The notes: generated by a model not told the origin, from the letters alone. A stretch of DNA of 45,000 nucleotides from Chrysomallon squamiferum (GCA_012295275.1 CM022675.1:12742753-12787752), one strand, 5' to 3'; positions 1 to 18,937 are shown, counted from the stretch's first letter. Made by a program: numbers and translations.

Positions 1-123
1 ACCGCCACTGTTGCTACTGCTATTACTACTGCTAAATTACTACCACTACTACTACTACAACTGTTACCACTACCACTGCTGCTGTTATTTTTGCTATGCT
101 ACTACTACTGTTTTGTACTGCAG

Positions 124-613
124 CCTCAGTATCCACACTTTCCTGCCTCTTCAAGTAACGAGCCCATGAGAGGCTGGCACGGCTACGACAACACGTACAA
201 GGACATGGATGGTATTTTCATCGCCCGCGGCCCATGTAAGTAAATAAATCATAGAATTCTTAATACAGCTGATTGTTTTATTGGCTATTACTGTTACTAT
301 TATTGTTGTTATTATTATTGTTATTATTGTTATTGTTATTGTTACTATTATTATTGTTATTTATTATTATTATGATTATTAGTGTTATTATTAGTGTTAT
401 TGTTATTATTATATTATTGTTATTATTATTATTGTTATTGTTATTGCTATTATTGTTACTATTATTATTCTAATGTTGTAGTCATTATTAATATTAATTA
501 TTATTATTGTTGTTATTGTTTTTGTTATTGTTATTATTATTACTACTACTAATACTACTACTATTACTATTTATCATTTTAATGTTGTAGTTATTGTTAT
601 TATTATTATTATT

Positions 614-655
<42 letters not shown>

Positions 656-923
656 TATCATTTTAATGTTGTAGTTATTATTGTTATTGTTGTTGTTATT
701 GTTATTATTTTCAGCTTTCAAAGAGAACCATGTGGCTCCTTCATTAGCGATTACACAGTTGTATCCTGTGATGTGTAACATTCTTAGAATTAAACCGTCT
801 CCTAGCAACAGTTCCTGGAATGTAGTCTCTGCTTTGGTCACAATGGAAGTTTCTTGTTCTGGACATCTGGACCACACGTTTTTTCTGATAGTAACATCCA
901 TGTTTCTATTTATAATGTTTTAA
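124..923 (+). CDS. ENPP6-like: ENPP6-like choline phosphodiesterase, last two exons (5' part outside window)
   Basis: Two exons are visible: 124-235 (acceptor TACTGCAG, donor GTAAGT, ends in phase 1) and 715-923 (acceptor TTTTCAG, stop TAA at 921-923). Exon 1 encodes a segment with RGWHGYDN and GIFIARGP. The joined codon gives Ser, followed by FKENHVAP and LYPVMCNILRIKPSPSNSSW. This is the conserved C-terminal part of ecto-nucleotide pyrophosphatase/phosphodiesterases; the His in GWHGYD is the last zinc ligand of the family. The C-terminus is a short hydrophobic stretch (FFLIVTSMFLFIMF) as in a GPI-attachment signal, so the mature enzyme is probably at the outer cell surface. Exon lengths (112 and 209) and phases are identical to the last two coding exons of the minus-strand paralogue at 12246-17362. 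The intron is filled with ATT-type repeats. ENPP6 assignment is by similarity to that complete paralogue; the catalytic half is not in the window. Confidence 0.88.
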
Positions 924-1382
924 AGATGCCAAGTCCTACAACTCACAAACAGAAAAACGAAACGAATGCTGGAAGAAAGTAGAGTATAACCATATTTTTG
1001 ATGTTGATGTATATATTTAGGAAGTTAATAATAATAATAATAATATAAAAAATAATTAAAAACAATAATAATAAAAAATATATACACAAAAAGAATTAAG
1101 AAAATTGGAAAAGAAAAGGAACAACAACAACAACAAAAAAGATTAAAATAAAATGTATCTAAGAATATGTGTAATGTATGGAACATACAGTTTATCAAAT
1201 AACAACAACTATACAAAAGAGTAAAACTAGAAATGAATAGTTATATCTGTTCTATTTGAATTGTTATGTGTATGCTGTTGGGGAAAAAAAGGTATTTGTG
1301 GGAGGGGGGTTGCAGCATATTTTTAATTATTTCTTTCTTCCATCTTTTGTTTTTCTTTCTGTAATTGTTTTGTACACATTGT

Positions 1383-1388
1383 AATAAA
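1383..1388 (+). terminator. Probable poly(A) signal of the plus-strand ENPP6-like gene
   Basis: AATAAA lies 460 bases after the stop codon at 921-923, giving a 3' UTR of about 480 bases. Chosen because it is the clearest canonical hexamer before the convergent minus-strand gene; the cleavage site is not verified. Confidence 0.4.
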
Positions 1389-1423
1389 TATTTAAAACAA
1401 ACAAAACTTCGTAATTTCTCATT

Positions 1424-1429
1424 TTTATT
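1424..1429 (-). terminator. Possible poly(A) signal of the ZP-domain gene
   Basis: TTTATT on the plus strand (AATAAA on the minus strand) lies about 220 bases past the ZP gene stop at 1647. If used, the two convergent transcripts end within about 50 bases of each other. Confidence 0.3.
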
Positions 1430-1646
1430 ATATCACATACGCTCATGTTAGTTTTATACAAAAATATTCTCTTACATGTTTGAAAGATTAATAGTTTAAA
1501 AAAGAGAAAAATATATTTGTTTTCAGAATGTTATTGCAATAAACTTAACATCATTATCATCATCATTTATATTTAAATGATTCTTTTCCTGCTATCTCGG
1601 TTTTTAATAAGTCCCATGATCCTGTTCGACAATTCTGAAATATGCT

Positions 1647-1881
1647 TCAATAAGACGAAACTATTTTTTCATTACTTCTGTAGTCCGTGTTTTTGCTCTT
1701 ATCTTTTCTTCTGTTCAAAAACAATAAAAGCAGCCCCACTGCTATCACTCCCAGGAATAAAGCAGCACCAGAGATAACAACAGGAAGTATGATGTTGTTG
1801 CAGTCTGCGCCTGCGCAGTTGTGGTTTTCCGCAAACCGACCTTTGAAAATAAAATTTTCTGAAATAACATTATAATTCTCA

Positions 1882-1932
<51 letters not shown>

Positions 1933-3791
1933 TAATTATTTGATTAATTAATTAATAAAAATGCATTTAATAAATAAAATCATCATTGAACATTCATACA
2001 CCTAATGTCTCTTTTTTGCATTCAATTTTTTATTTTTTTTTTATTTTACATTAATGTACGTGCGCACGCACCTGTGTACGTACGTATGCAATATTAAAAA
2101 TAAATAAACACACAAAAATTAGTTATAATAAAAACAAAAAACAAGAAGAATAACCTTTATATTTATCGTGATCTCTAGGAAAAAACACGACATCTATCAC
2201 ACTGCTGTTCATCAAGATACCAGCTCCAGACACATCTCTTTTCTTTCTACTGGAACACGACTGGAAAAGAGCAGGGATATTCATTTAATACAGAAAATAT
2301 AAACCATTACGTATACTTTCTTATACGTATACCAACAAACAGAGAAACAAATGGTCAAGCTAAATATTTGAAGAAGAAGAAGGAAAAAGTAATAATAAAG
2401 AATTGGTCTTTAACGGCGTCTAAAAGCAGGAATGGTAATGCCCATTGAATTTCCAAAGGAAGCTTAAAAAAAACAATGAGATGGACATAATAAATCTTTT
2501 TTGCAGATTGTCATTATAAAAACGTGTAATAAATGTTTTTTGATATACACACGTACATACATATATACATACTTACATACACTGAAATAAACATACATAC
2601 ACATACCTAAACTTACACATACACATATGTACACACACATACAGACAAATATATGTTTATACACACACACACACACATACTGACAGACAAACGCACACAC
2701 GGATACACATTTATACAACATGACCATAACATTCAGGAGCCTTTCGAGACAAGTAAACACGCATAACGAAGAACATTACTACATTCTCCATATTAATCAT
2801 GTTCAAACTGCGTTAAATTTCTCAAGTAAGATATTTACAGGGGCTACACAGCCTGCGGCGTCTCCACTCAAACAAGTTTTAAACGTAAAGGTGAGCTTCA
2901 GAGCAGGGCCGGAGTTAAAACGGAAGATGCGTAACGTCACTTCCACTACTTTCTTGTCAGTGCTTGGATGTCCTGGGTTTGTGGCCACCATAGCTTCCTT
3001 TCCAGCTACCCGACATCTGTTAGTAATAATAATAATAGCAGCAGCAGCACAAACAACAACAACAATAATAGATTTAGATACGTTATTAAAATAATTAAGA
3101 AAGCATACTGATTCAATGAAAAAACAGACACACACATACACACACACACACGTGCACATACGTTAACATAATAGATATTCACATTTAAAAAGAAAATAGT
3201 TACACGCATACACACATACTTATGCACGCATATAAACACAGACAGACACAGAAACAGAATAAAGAAATGAAGAGAAAATTAATTTCTTACCCATTTGAAA
3301 TAAGAGTGTCAGCAGTTCCGCCTTGGTTGTCATCGGCAACCAGGCTATCCAATCGTATTTCTTCTAACTCTGTAATATATATATAAGGCTAGTAAGAGAT
3401 GCACATAAAGGAAAAGTCAGTAAATAACGATACAAATAAAATGATATAAAATTCCTTTTAATTTCACCAGTAAGATAGCATTTTGCAATACATTATAAAA
3501 AACAAACATGTATATAAAATATCATACCTGAGCCTCCGGTGAAGGTGAAGGTCATTTGCTCGCCTATATTTATATTTTCCGTTGTTGGTGAAATGGATGA
3601 TAGGATGACGTCGCCAAATTTTTTCTCCACTGCCGCTTGCCCCAAATAAGGCGTACTGTGTAACAGAACAATAGAAGGAGTAGTAGTAGTAGTCGTAGTA
3701 GCAGTAGTAGTAGTATCAGCAGCAGCAGTGTTAAATAGAGCGGTAGTAATTGTGGCATAAGTATCAGTAGTAGTAATGGTTGTAGTAGTAA

Positions 3792-3838
<47 letters not shown>

Positions 3839-6454
3839 ATAGTAGTAGTAGTAGTAGTAGTAGTGAAAATAGTAATATGGCAGATATTATAACCAATTTT
3901 AGCTACACTTACACATCAAGAGCTGACGTCGTAGCTGTACCGTCGGCGACGTCCTTCGTACAGACAGCAGTGACAACGAAGTCAGCACTGGTCACTCTGT
4001 CGCTGAGGTCCTGAACCACGAATTTGCGACTAAACTTGTCTGTTGTCTGTGAAAGAGAGGACATAGCAATGAGTGGAACTGTTAGGTGATTAGCATCAAC
4101 GACAACAACGGCACGTTAGTCAGTCTGTTAGGTGAACAGTTAAAGACGTAAACAGAAAGATGTTCAGACAGAAACACAACACAACAAGTGTGTAGATAAG
4201 TCAATTGTAGGTGTGACTTATCAAATATTTAACAGTATTCATCAAAGTAGTGTAAAACTGCTATATATGTGTATGTGTGTGTTTGTGTGTGTATCAAAGC
4301 ATATGGTAAGTACTGTACATTAATAAAAGTGTAGAGTATGCTCTATGCATATATATCATAGTGTAATACAAATATTTTGTGTATATCAAAGCATCCGGTA
4401 CTGATAAAAATATATTCCTTCAAATTAATCAAAATGTATTATAAGTGATTTATTTGAATGGATATTTACCAAAGATATCAAAGTTATGACTTTTTTTTTT
4501 TTAAAAATTTATAAAAGTGTACGGTACATAGTGTATGTATAACAAAGTTTAGTATATTGTGTATGTTTATAAAAGTCCATGGTACGTACTGAGGTGTCAG
4601 CCGAGTCACATGACACATCTGAAGAATGTGAAATACCAGACTTTGTCCAGTCTCCTGACGATTCTGTGAGGTCACATGATCCTTTCTTGTCCATCTGGTA
4701 CACGGCAGATGGGGTGGAGTAGGGTGTGATAGACACGCCCATGTCTGTGTTAGTACAGGTTACAGTGTCTGGAATATAGCAACGTCATCTTTGTCATCAT
4801 CATCATCATCATCATAATATAATGATGGACATGATCGTTATTTCAGTACTGGTCATCATCATCATCATTATCATCACTGTGATGATGATCATTATTTCAT
4901 TCTTGGCGACCAACAACAACCATTCCAACAACGATCATCCTTACCATCATTATCATCATCATCATCATCCAAGATCTAACTTTATTCAACCCATACATTA
5001 ATTAAAAGTTAAATCAGTCGACTACAGTTTTGTTTACTCAAGTTAAACTGGAGTTAGCGCATAAGACTGAAAAATATTTTAATCTACAGCGTTATTCTTC
5101 CTGGCCAAGTTTTCTTCTTGTCTTGTATATACATTAAATAACTTGTTGTTAAACATTAGCTAAAAGTCTGTATTAAACATCTCATTGTTGTTAAACATTA
5201 ACTAAAGGTCTGTATTAAACATCTCTTGTTGTTAAACATTAACTAAAGGTCTATATTATACATATGTTGTTAAACATTAACTAAAAGTCTGTATTAAACA
5301 CCTCTTGTTGTTAAACATTAACTAAAACTTTGTATTAAACACCTCTTGTTGTTAAACATTAACTAAAACACAGTAAGTGATGTATACTAGATGAGAGAGA
5401 GAAATCGTTTTACTTACATCGCTTTTCATTACACTGGGTTCCTTTGTATTCTGGCGGACAATAGCAGCTGACTGAACTGCCGTCGTTGTTGTTGCTGTCG
5501 TAGCATGTTGCTCCGTTCTGACACGTGGTACTTCCAGAGCAGTCGTTAGCGTCTTTGTCGGCTGTGAAGAAATTAAATCATAATTGTTATTAATGTGGTT
5601 CAGCCCATCTACTTCTATTATTTATTTATTTAATTATAATAATAATAAAAAAATAAATAAAAAAAAATAAAAAAAAATAATAATAATAAAATAATAAAAT
5701 TCTCTGTCATATTCCTATATGTCGTTGGAAATAATTTCTTATTTTCTGTTTTAATTTAAAACGACATTCAATATTCATCATAATAATAAGAAGAAGAAGA
5801 AGAAAGAGAAGAAAAACAAGAAAACGGAAAAACAAAACACAAAAATTAAAAATGATATTCATAAATCAATCCTCTATTGAATAAACACATAGAAGAAAAC
5901 ATTTACAGCCTGTCATTGTCCTCTTTACATACTTTTCATAAAAAACAAAACAAAACAAAACAACTGAAACTACTGGAACACACATTGTTTATTATTCTGT
6001 GATATTCTAAAAATCAAGAAACAGAAACTGTTTACCTGTGTGAAGACCGCAGTCGTAACCTTCATAGTCCGTGCAGCCCGAACACTCACCGTCTGACCCG
6101 CACGTGCCCGAGTTTTGGCACGTGATGCTCTGTCGTCTGCAGTCATATGATGACGTCACTAGTAAATAATAACAATAATAATAACAACTATTACCACTAT
6201 TATTGCAAAAACACAAAAGATTAAAAAATTATTAATTAAATTCAACATTTCATTCATCATCATCATTATTATTATTATTATTATTATTATACTGATATTA
6301 TCATTATGAAAACAGAAATACTTTTCATCTAAGTAATAATGATATTAAACTGTATCATTTACGTGTAATGTTTAAATGTCACCGTACCTGCCGAAAATGA
6401 AAACGCTTGTATCATAAAAAGCGTGATCCGCCATTTTGGAATTGCACGTGCCAT
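1647..6454 (-). CDS. EGF/ZP-domain type I membrane protein (449 aa, 10 coding exons)
   Basis: Exons in transcription order: 6454-6388, 6158-6036, 5561-5418, 4768-4590, 4046-3913, 3655-3528, 3369-3291, 3016-2839, 2260-2155, 1858-1647. All borders are GT-AG, phases match throughout, and the total is 1,350 nt. Start ATG at 6454 opens a signal peptide (MARAIPKWRITLFMIQAFSF). Residues 29-56 form a compact six-Cys EGF-like unit; residues 71-107 are a second EGF (Cys 71, 77, 83, 96, 98, 107, ending CYCPPEYKGTQC). A zona pellucida domain starts at VTCTNTDMGVSI (about residue 113) and runs to CVAPSC (about 346). RKKR at 349-352 is a furin-type site where ZP proteins are normally cut to allow polymerisation. 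A transmembrane helix spans about 402-427 (IILPVVISGAALFLGVIAVG), followed by a short basic tail. ZP proteins build extracellular filaments or coats; the specific role here is unknown. The third intron holds a 41-base tandem repeat. Confidence 0.9.
1884..1932. repeat. AAT microsatellite in last intron of ZP gene
   Basis: About 16 AAT units just upstream (in transcript direction) of the final exon acceptor. Confidence 0.9.
3670..3865. repeat. Imperfect TAG/GTA trinucleotide repeat in ZP gene intron
   Basis: Long interrupted GTA/TAG array (CTA/TAC in the transcript) filling most of the intron between the exons ending at 3913 and starting at 3655. It makes a spurious poly-leucine ORF on the minus strand. 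Confidence 0.85.
5143..5371. repeat. 41-base minisatellite, six copies, in ZP gene intron 3
   Basis: The unit begins TTGTTGTTAAACATTAACTA and continues AAAGTCTGTATTAAACATCTC. Copies start near 5143, 5185, 5226, 5264, 5305 and 5346, so the period is 38-42 bases. Copies differ by a few bases and are directly contiguous. Confidence 0.92.
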
Positions 6455-6459
6455 GATGA

Positions 6460-6590
6460 TCTAAAAACTGTAAACATAAATGTTTCTAATATTAGTTATT
6501 TACTGATCCTCTTTGCTTGCTAGATCACGTTCTTATACTGATTTTATCATTATGAAAACAGGAATACTTTTCATCTAAGTAATAACACAC

Positions 6591-6658
<68 letters not shown>

Positions 6659-7600
6659 GGATATATATATTATCATATAGCCTCGAAAAGCCTATTAGGC
6701 ATTTTATAATATTTAATATTTCAGTTGTATACATTTAACCGTGCATTAAACAGGTTTTAAATTCAATATTAAATAATGGATGTCTTACTTCCTTGTTTAT
6801 ATAGATATATATCTATATCTATATAAAACCAACATTCATAATAAACATGTGTTTTTATGTGCTTGTGTTTATTGGATATATTAGTCTTATATATATAATG
6901 AGAACGAGAGAAAGAAAGATTATGAGAACGATGTGTGAAAGAAAGATTATCGAACAATGTGTCTGTGTGTGTTGTATGTTGTGTGTGTGTTTGTGTTTGT
7001 CTGTGTATAATTGAATGTGTGAAAGGGAGAAAGACAGAAAATGTTTCACGAAAAAAAAAAATGTCAAAAAAAAAAAAAGAAAAAAAACCCAGAAACGTAA
7101 GGATAAGAAAAAACGTAGTAACCGTTGCTGAAATAAACGAAGCGAAGACGACGACGTGAACATCCTCATCACGAAGGCGATAAATATTTTCATATCCTTA
7201 AATTTAGCACATTTTACACATAAGAAAAAACAACTTGACAAACTCAACTCACCTGATTTCACTTTGAAACCTGTCGTGACCGACTGCTGATATATATATC
7301 TTACAAAAGATTTTAAAATCTGCAATAACCGCTCTACTCCATTACCATGTTTTTGATATGTGTCTGTATCCCTGCCATCATAATAATAATGTCCCCTGTT
7401 AAAATATTTGTTTGTATAAAAGACACGCATGGTCAGGTTTCTGTAGCATCCGTTTCTGTGTTCGGCGTCGATTTTGTATGTGTGTTCTCTCAAGCGTAAC
7501 AGTAAGATTATTATTTTGCTTCTGGGATAAAAGTACCTCAAACGGCAGCCATTTTGAACCTGTTACACGCTGAGAAGTGAACATTGTGTTGAGACAGACT
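6460..7600 (-). other. Predicted 5' UTR intron and non-coding first exon of ZP gene
   Basis: On the minus strand a good donor CAG/GTGAGT sits at 7253/7252, and acceptors (TTTACAG or TTTTTAG) lie just before the start codon at 6454. The region above 7253 is G+C-richer than its surroundings and lies next to a GC box at 7609-7616. This suggests a first exon of about 300-350 bases joined to the coding exon. It contains an upstream ATG at 7584 opening a 61-codon ORF. Inference from splice signals and composition only. Confidence 0.4.
6588..6646. repeat. CA microsatellite with TA tail
   Basis: Near-perfect CA repeat followed by an alternating TA stretch, in the 5' UTR intron of the ZP gene. It yields a false cysteine/valine ORF on the minus strand. 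Confidence 0.92.
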
Positions 7601-7608
7601 CAAACCTG

Positions 7609-7616
7609 CCCCGCCC
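7609..7616 (-). promoter_or_regulatory. GC box, likely ZP gene core promoter region
   Basis: GGGCGGGG on the minus strand, unusual in this AT-rich context, immediately upstream of the predicted first exon. The match is to the Sp1-type consensus; no TATA box is evident. Confidence 0.35.
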
Positions 7617-7717
7617 TTTTTATTACAAACCATTTGTGTCGTTAGTTACATGAACTGCATAATATATGCATATAATTATATAGATTTTACATGATTTGCA
7701 TAATATATGTATATGTG

Positions 7718-7920
7718 TTTATGTATGTATGTATGTGTGTACGTATGTATGTATGAATGAATGTATGTGTGTATGTATGTATGTATGAATGAACGTATGC
7801 ATGTGTTTATGTATGTATGAATGAATGTATGCATATGTGTTTATGTATGTATGTATGTATGAATGAATGTATGCATATACGAATGAATGTATATATGTGT
7901 ATATGTATGAATGTATGTAT
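7718..7920. repeat. GTAT/GAAT tetranucleotide repeat block
   Basis: Compound GTAT array with recurring TGAATGAATG and GTGTTTATGTATG variants, in the spacer between the ZP gene promoter and the Cys-rich gene. Confidence 0.9.
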
Positions 7921-8093
7921 GTATTATGTAATATCGACGACTTACAGGAATACGTTAAGTTTCAAATTTTGGAAATAATTACAGTGAATTGTTTTTCCAT
8001 AAGACTTAATGAAAACACATTATATTTAAAACGCCTCTGTCATAACTTCATAGTAAGTAAGCAAATAATATACATATATATATATATAATACA

Positions 8094-8102
<9 letters not shown>

Positions 8103-8129
<27 letters not shown>

Positions 8130-8310
8130 ACTTCGCCTGTTACAGAAGAAAAGAACAGGTAGAAGCAAGTCATGCTTCACTGAGAAATAACATAATTATG
8201 ACTTCCCGCAGCGATTTGATCAAACATGGTAAGTTTAAACTTTTACTCACCCTTTCTAGGAAGATAAACAACGCTGACAGTTTGTCTCGTTTTTGATTAT
8301 TTATTTATTT

Positions 8311-8398
<88 letters not shown>

Positions 8399-8521
8399 AA
8401 TTCAACAAAAATATGAGGCGGATATTTTAACACATATACACTTACACGAAACAAGATTTTATAAACACGTGATTGAACAGATGCACACGCAGACGGTCCG
8501 CCTAAGCTGCGGTTCTAATAA

Positions 8522-8553
<32 letters not shown>

Positions 8554-8962
8554 ACAAATGTAACAGTAAATTAACAAAATATGATTACTGTAAAGTAAAT
8601 AGTTTTCCTATGGAGACAAACAGACTGTCAGAATACTGTAGTCAGTATCATTTACCTGGGATTTAGCAGTTCTTACTTGTATCTATGGAAACGGTTTAAA
8701 GTTACGAACACGTATAGAGTAAAATTTCGTATTTTTATATAAATGTCGAGAATATCAGCGGTTTTTAGCACATCCATAGGGGACCTAAAATCAAGCATCT
8801 GTCATTAAAGCAGGCCGACGGATATTGAACAAATATCATTCAGCTTCGAGAGACTCTTTCCCACCGTAAAAGTCGGTGGTACGTGCTGTTATGTGAAAGT
8901 GAATTATTAACAGCTGTTGTTAATAATATTGTCCACATTCTTCATGAACTTTTGTTTTATTT

Positions 8963-9026
<64 letters not shown>
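8103..9026. repeat. Spacer with TA, TC, AAAT and AG microsatellites
   Basis: Contains a TA run near 8103-8130, TC from about 8315 to 8390, AAAT/TAAA near 8520-8552 and AG from about 8966 to 9026, separated by unique AT-rich DNA. No coding exon is recognised between 7620 and 9497. Confidence 0.85.
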
Positions 9027-9028
<2 letters not shown>

Positions 9029-9497
9029 TTTGATCTGTAACTGTAAAAATTTCAAACAACATTTAATATAAATAATCTTCTTTAATGATAATTTAAGAAG
9101 TAATAACAATTCTACCTGCATGCGCTTTTCCAAAATACGACTTAAAATTTACACGTATATCTTTGGAAGCGCACATTGGTGTAGTTTCCTGATATTAAAA
9201 AACAATATTGTTAATTTAAAGTGTCATACAAGAAATAATTAATATTGAAAATGACGTTATCAAAAATCGATTTAAAGAAATTATTCTGCAGTGTTATATA
9301 TTACCGTTTCATAGAATATTAATTTACAGTTAATGATAACAACAACAACTACTACAACTACAACAACAACATCAATAATAATAAATTAACTAGTCGAATT
9401 TAACTGTAATGTGGTTGCGATCTTTGCGTAGTTAATTAAAAATTAAAAATTAACTTGATAATAAAATCCATTGTATCTACACAGCTATTTTTGTATT

Positions 9498-9741
9498 TCA
9501 CTTCTTCTTCTTCTTTTTCTTTTTTCCTCCCTTTTTTCCAGATTTCTCTCCAGACTTTTTCCCGCCTGTTTTTTTCTTTCCCGCTGTTTCAGCTTTACGT
9601 TTGTTAGGACTGTTACTACGTCCTATCAGTGACGTATTTCCTTTATTTTTCTGATTCTCTGATTGGTTCTCTTGCGGCGGGCGAGCTACAAACTCCACCC
9701 TCTGACCTTGACATTTCATCTGCAGAGAATGAATTATTTTT

Positions 9742-9787
<46 letters not shown>

Positions 9788-10402
9788 TTTAAAAAAATAA
9801 AAATAAATAAATAAATAAAAATAGACATGCATCTGCTAGAGGTGTTTATTTAGTGTGTATGTGTGTGAATGAATGTGTAGGCGGGAGAGAAAACATCCAA
9901 TCAGACATACGTGAAAATGTTGTTTGTTTGATTAGATTACCTGTTTACATTTTTTGCACTGTGTAGGTTCTCTCATTTCTCCAGTAAATTCCCCTCTCAG
10001 ACATTCCTTACAGTATCTTGTACCACACCACTTACACTGGTACGTCTGAAATAAACAAATAAACAAACATAAATAAATAAATAAATAAAATAATCTTTTT
10101 ACATTGCAAAGACGCATATATATTATACATTCATTATCTGTATATGTTTTTAGCTTTATTTTTATTTTCATTCCAGTTTTTGATATGCAAATCACGTGTT
10201 AGTAACAATGAAGTGACCGACCTTGAAAACAACAGAGCTCTCTATTGATAAAAATAAACATATCTTCCTATTTCCTATAGAAGGGAGATAATTCATTTGT
10301 TGTGGAAGGGTTCAACACCGGACGTCTTAATATCTTTTTAGTTTTTCTGCGATCTTAGAAACCAAAACGGATTTAATTATTTGAATTTGATTCATCGCAC
10401 AT

Positions 10403-10448
<46 letters not shown>

Positions 10449-10730
10449 CAACAATAACTGCTGTACTAACACTAGTAAGAACAACAGTATATAAAAGTAT
10501 GGTTAGTGTCAAAACCAGAATAATACGGTACGTACTTGAATATAATTTTATTATTTTGGTATAAAGTGTTATGAGTGCGTATACAGACTGAATATCGGAG
10601 AGGTCTTTAAAAGCTAACACAGTGATCGCGTCTCTTGATCGAATGACTCGACTAAACAATGCGACTAAACTCGTCACATACACAGTAACACACTCACCGT
10701 ATTCGTCGTAGGACAACCCCAGCGACACAT
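9498..10730 (-). CDS. Small cysteine-rich, probably zinc-binding protein with lysine tail (119 aa)
   Basis: Three coding exons, all joined in phase 0: 10730-10698 (ATG, 11 codons, donor CG/GTGAGT), 10045-9941 (35 codons, donor CAG/GTAATC) and 9719-9498 (acceptor CTGCAG, 73 codons, stop TGA). The start ATG has a good context (AAACCATG). Cysteines are at 2, 6, 15, 18, 23, 26, 41, 44 and 49, in the pairs CKWC, CKEC and CKKC with a further C-x4-C, as expected for one or two structural zinc sites. Around residues 51-60 the conserved-looking QRVEFVARPPQ occurs, then a low-complexity tail rich in Lys, Gly and Ser ending in a run of lysines. There is no signal peptide or membrane segment, so a nuclear or cytosolic role (possibly nucleic-acid binding through the basic tail) is plausible. 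I do not recognise the family with certainty and assign no function. Confidence 0.75.
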
Positions 10731-10743
10731 GGTTTAACAGACA

Positions 10744-10900
10744 CCTGCTACAGCTGAATAAACACACGTCAAGTTTTCACGTCTGCCAAAAAAAATAACA
10801 AAATGCAAATCGCGTGAAAAAAAACGATGTACGTCGAAATCTAACACTAACCTATTGATCCAACATGGCGACAAGCTTCGTCTGTTGCCTAGCAGTGTCG
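10744..10900 (-). other. Likely 5' UTR intron/first exon of the Cys-rich gene
   Basis: Minus-strand donor AATAG/GTTAGT at 10852/10851 and acceptors TTATTCAG (exon from 10753) or GTAGCAG (exon from 10744) would join a non-coding first exon to the ATG exon. The first exon would carry a tiny upstream ORF (ATG TTG GAT CAA TAG, 10866-10852). An X-box-like GTTGCC-T-AGCAGT element lies at 10884-10896. Confidence 0.4.
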
Positions 10901-12076
10901 ATTGACAGGGACTGGTTTGTGAGGGAATGTTATCTCGGTGAAAGCTGTAAACTTATTGTGTGTTATAGACTGCTTCGCTTCGAAGCTTTAAATGCTTTCG
11001 CGTTGTTTCGGTATATTTCGTCCTATTCCGCTGGTTGATAGAAAACAATGTTTCGGAAATATCTACCCAGAAACGAAACAAAATGTCCTAAGAAGAATAT
11101 ATAAATCATAAAATTTTGAAAAAAAAGTTTTTAAATATGATTAATTTTCTGTTGTTCGTGGTGTATGCTGTTACAAAGATTATTATACAACAAATAATAC
11201 AACAGGTACTTCCATTTTTGTCATAGCAGCAGTAACTATAGTTCTGGTTATGATGGTGATAGCATTAGTAGTAAAAGTAGTAGCATTGATAGTAGTAAAA
11301 TAAGTAATAATATTTGTAATAGTAGTAAAGTAATAGTAGCAGTAGTAATACTAAAGGCAGTAGTAGTAGTGATAATACTAGTGAAAGAAGCAGTATTAAT
11401 AGTAATTGTAATAGTTAAAGTCGTAGTAACAGTTGTAGTAATAGTAGTTGTAGTAGTAGTAGCAGCAGCAATACTCTTTTCTATGATACAAATAAAACAA
11501 ACACTTTTAAGTATATACACTTCAGGCTATTTATTTGTACAAGCACAAATACATTTAAAAAAACCAACAAAAAAAAAACAACCCAAAAACATTCGCTGGG
11601 AATATACAACACATATTTACATTATTTTTTCCTGAACTTTATTATTACCTTCTACCTGATTTTATTATAAAGCTAAAAAGTTGTAAGAGTGACCGAAAGC
11701 AGTATTCTAAATGAAATTTTAAATATACACCTCGACAAATCATACGAGTAGAGAAATGGGAACCTGTACTTGAAATTACATGTAATAACCACATTGGATC
11801 AACATGGTCTTTGTGCGCATGTCTAGACTGCTGCAGTTTTCTCACCTCGTTCTCATTTGTTTGTTAATTAGTATTTAATTATGTTAATTCTTTAATAACG
11901 AAGTCTTTATTATATTGCTATTTCTCGTTCCAGTCAGGTCTCAAACATTAGCGTGACACAGGCTAATGGCATGTACTATCACGTTTGTAGGAAGGTTCAT
12001 ATAAAATATTACTTTCTGCTAATCGGAAATAATTTATATACATGAATATATATAGTTTACACGAGAGACTGATTAA

Positions 12077-12112
<36 letters not shown>

Positions 12113-12245
12113 CCACAAAGAAAAGACAGCCAAACGTAGACATACAGATCAAAATAGAAGAAAAAAAAAAAATAATAATAATAATAATAATAATAACAAT
12201 CATAATCATAATAATAAATGTTATCGTGCGCCTGAAAATTATCGT
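10900..12245. other. Spacer and probable 3' UTR of the minus-strand ENPP6-like gene; no coding exon seen
   Basis: AT-rich DNA with an imperfect GTA/TAG array near 11260-11475 and a TA run at about 12079-12110. Two facing ORFs near 11250-11635 are driven by the trinucleotide repeat and are not accepted as genes. The part nearest 12245 is most likely the 3' UTR. Confidence 0.6.
11906..11911 (-). terminator. Possible poly(A) signal of the ENPP6-like gene
   Basis: AATAAA on the minus strand about 335 bases past the stop at 12246. It is one of several A/T-rich candidates; position unverified. Confidence 0.3.
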
Positions 12246-17362
<5,117 letters not shown>

Positions 17363-17429
17363 CTTTCCTCTGCAGCTGCTGAACGCTGTTTGCAGGGTTT
17401 GTCTATGGGAAACTGAAGCAGTAATATAC

Positions 17430-18880
<1,451 letters not shown>

Positions 18881-18937
18881 TAGTCAGTGATGTTAACAAC
18901 TAACGTACGTTTTTTGGAACGTGACGCCATACCTCTT

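Noticed and set aside
273-901. ORFs encoding poly-leucine and poly-asparagine on both strands
   Set aside because: They are ATT/AAT microsatellite translations inside the last intron of the plus-strand ENPP6-like gene; only 715-923 is coding, in another context.
5143-5371. CRISPR-like direct repeats
   Set aside because: Copies are contiguous with no unique spacers, and the DNA is animal nuclear sequence inside an intron.
6855-7541. 228-codon minus-strand ORF
   Set aside because: It overlaps the predicted non-coding first exon and intron of the ZP gene, includes a CA/poly-A region and shows no domain or conserved motif.
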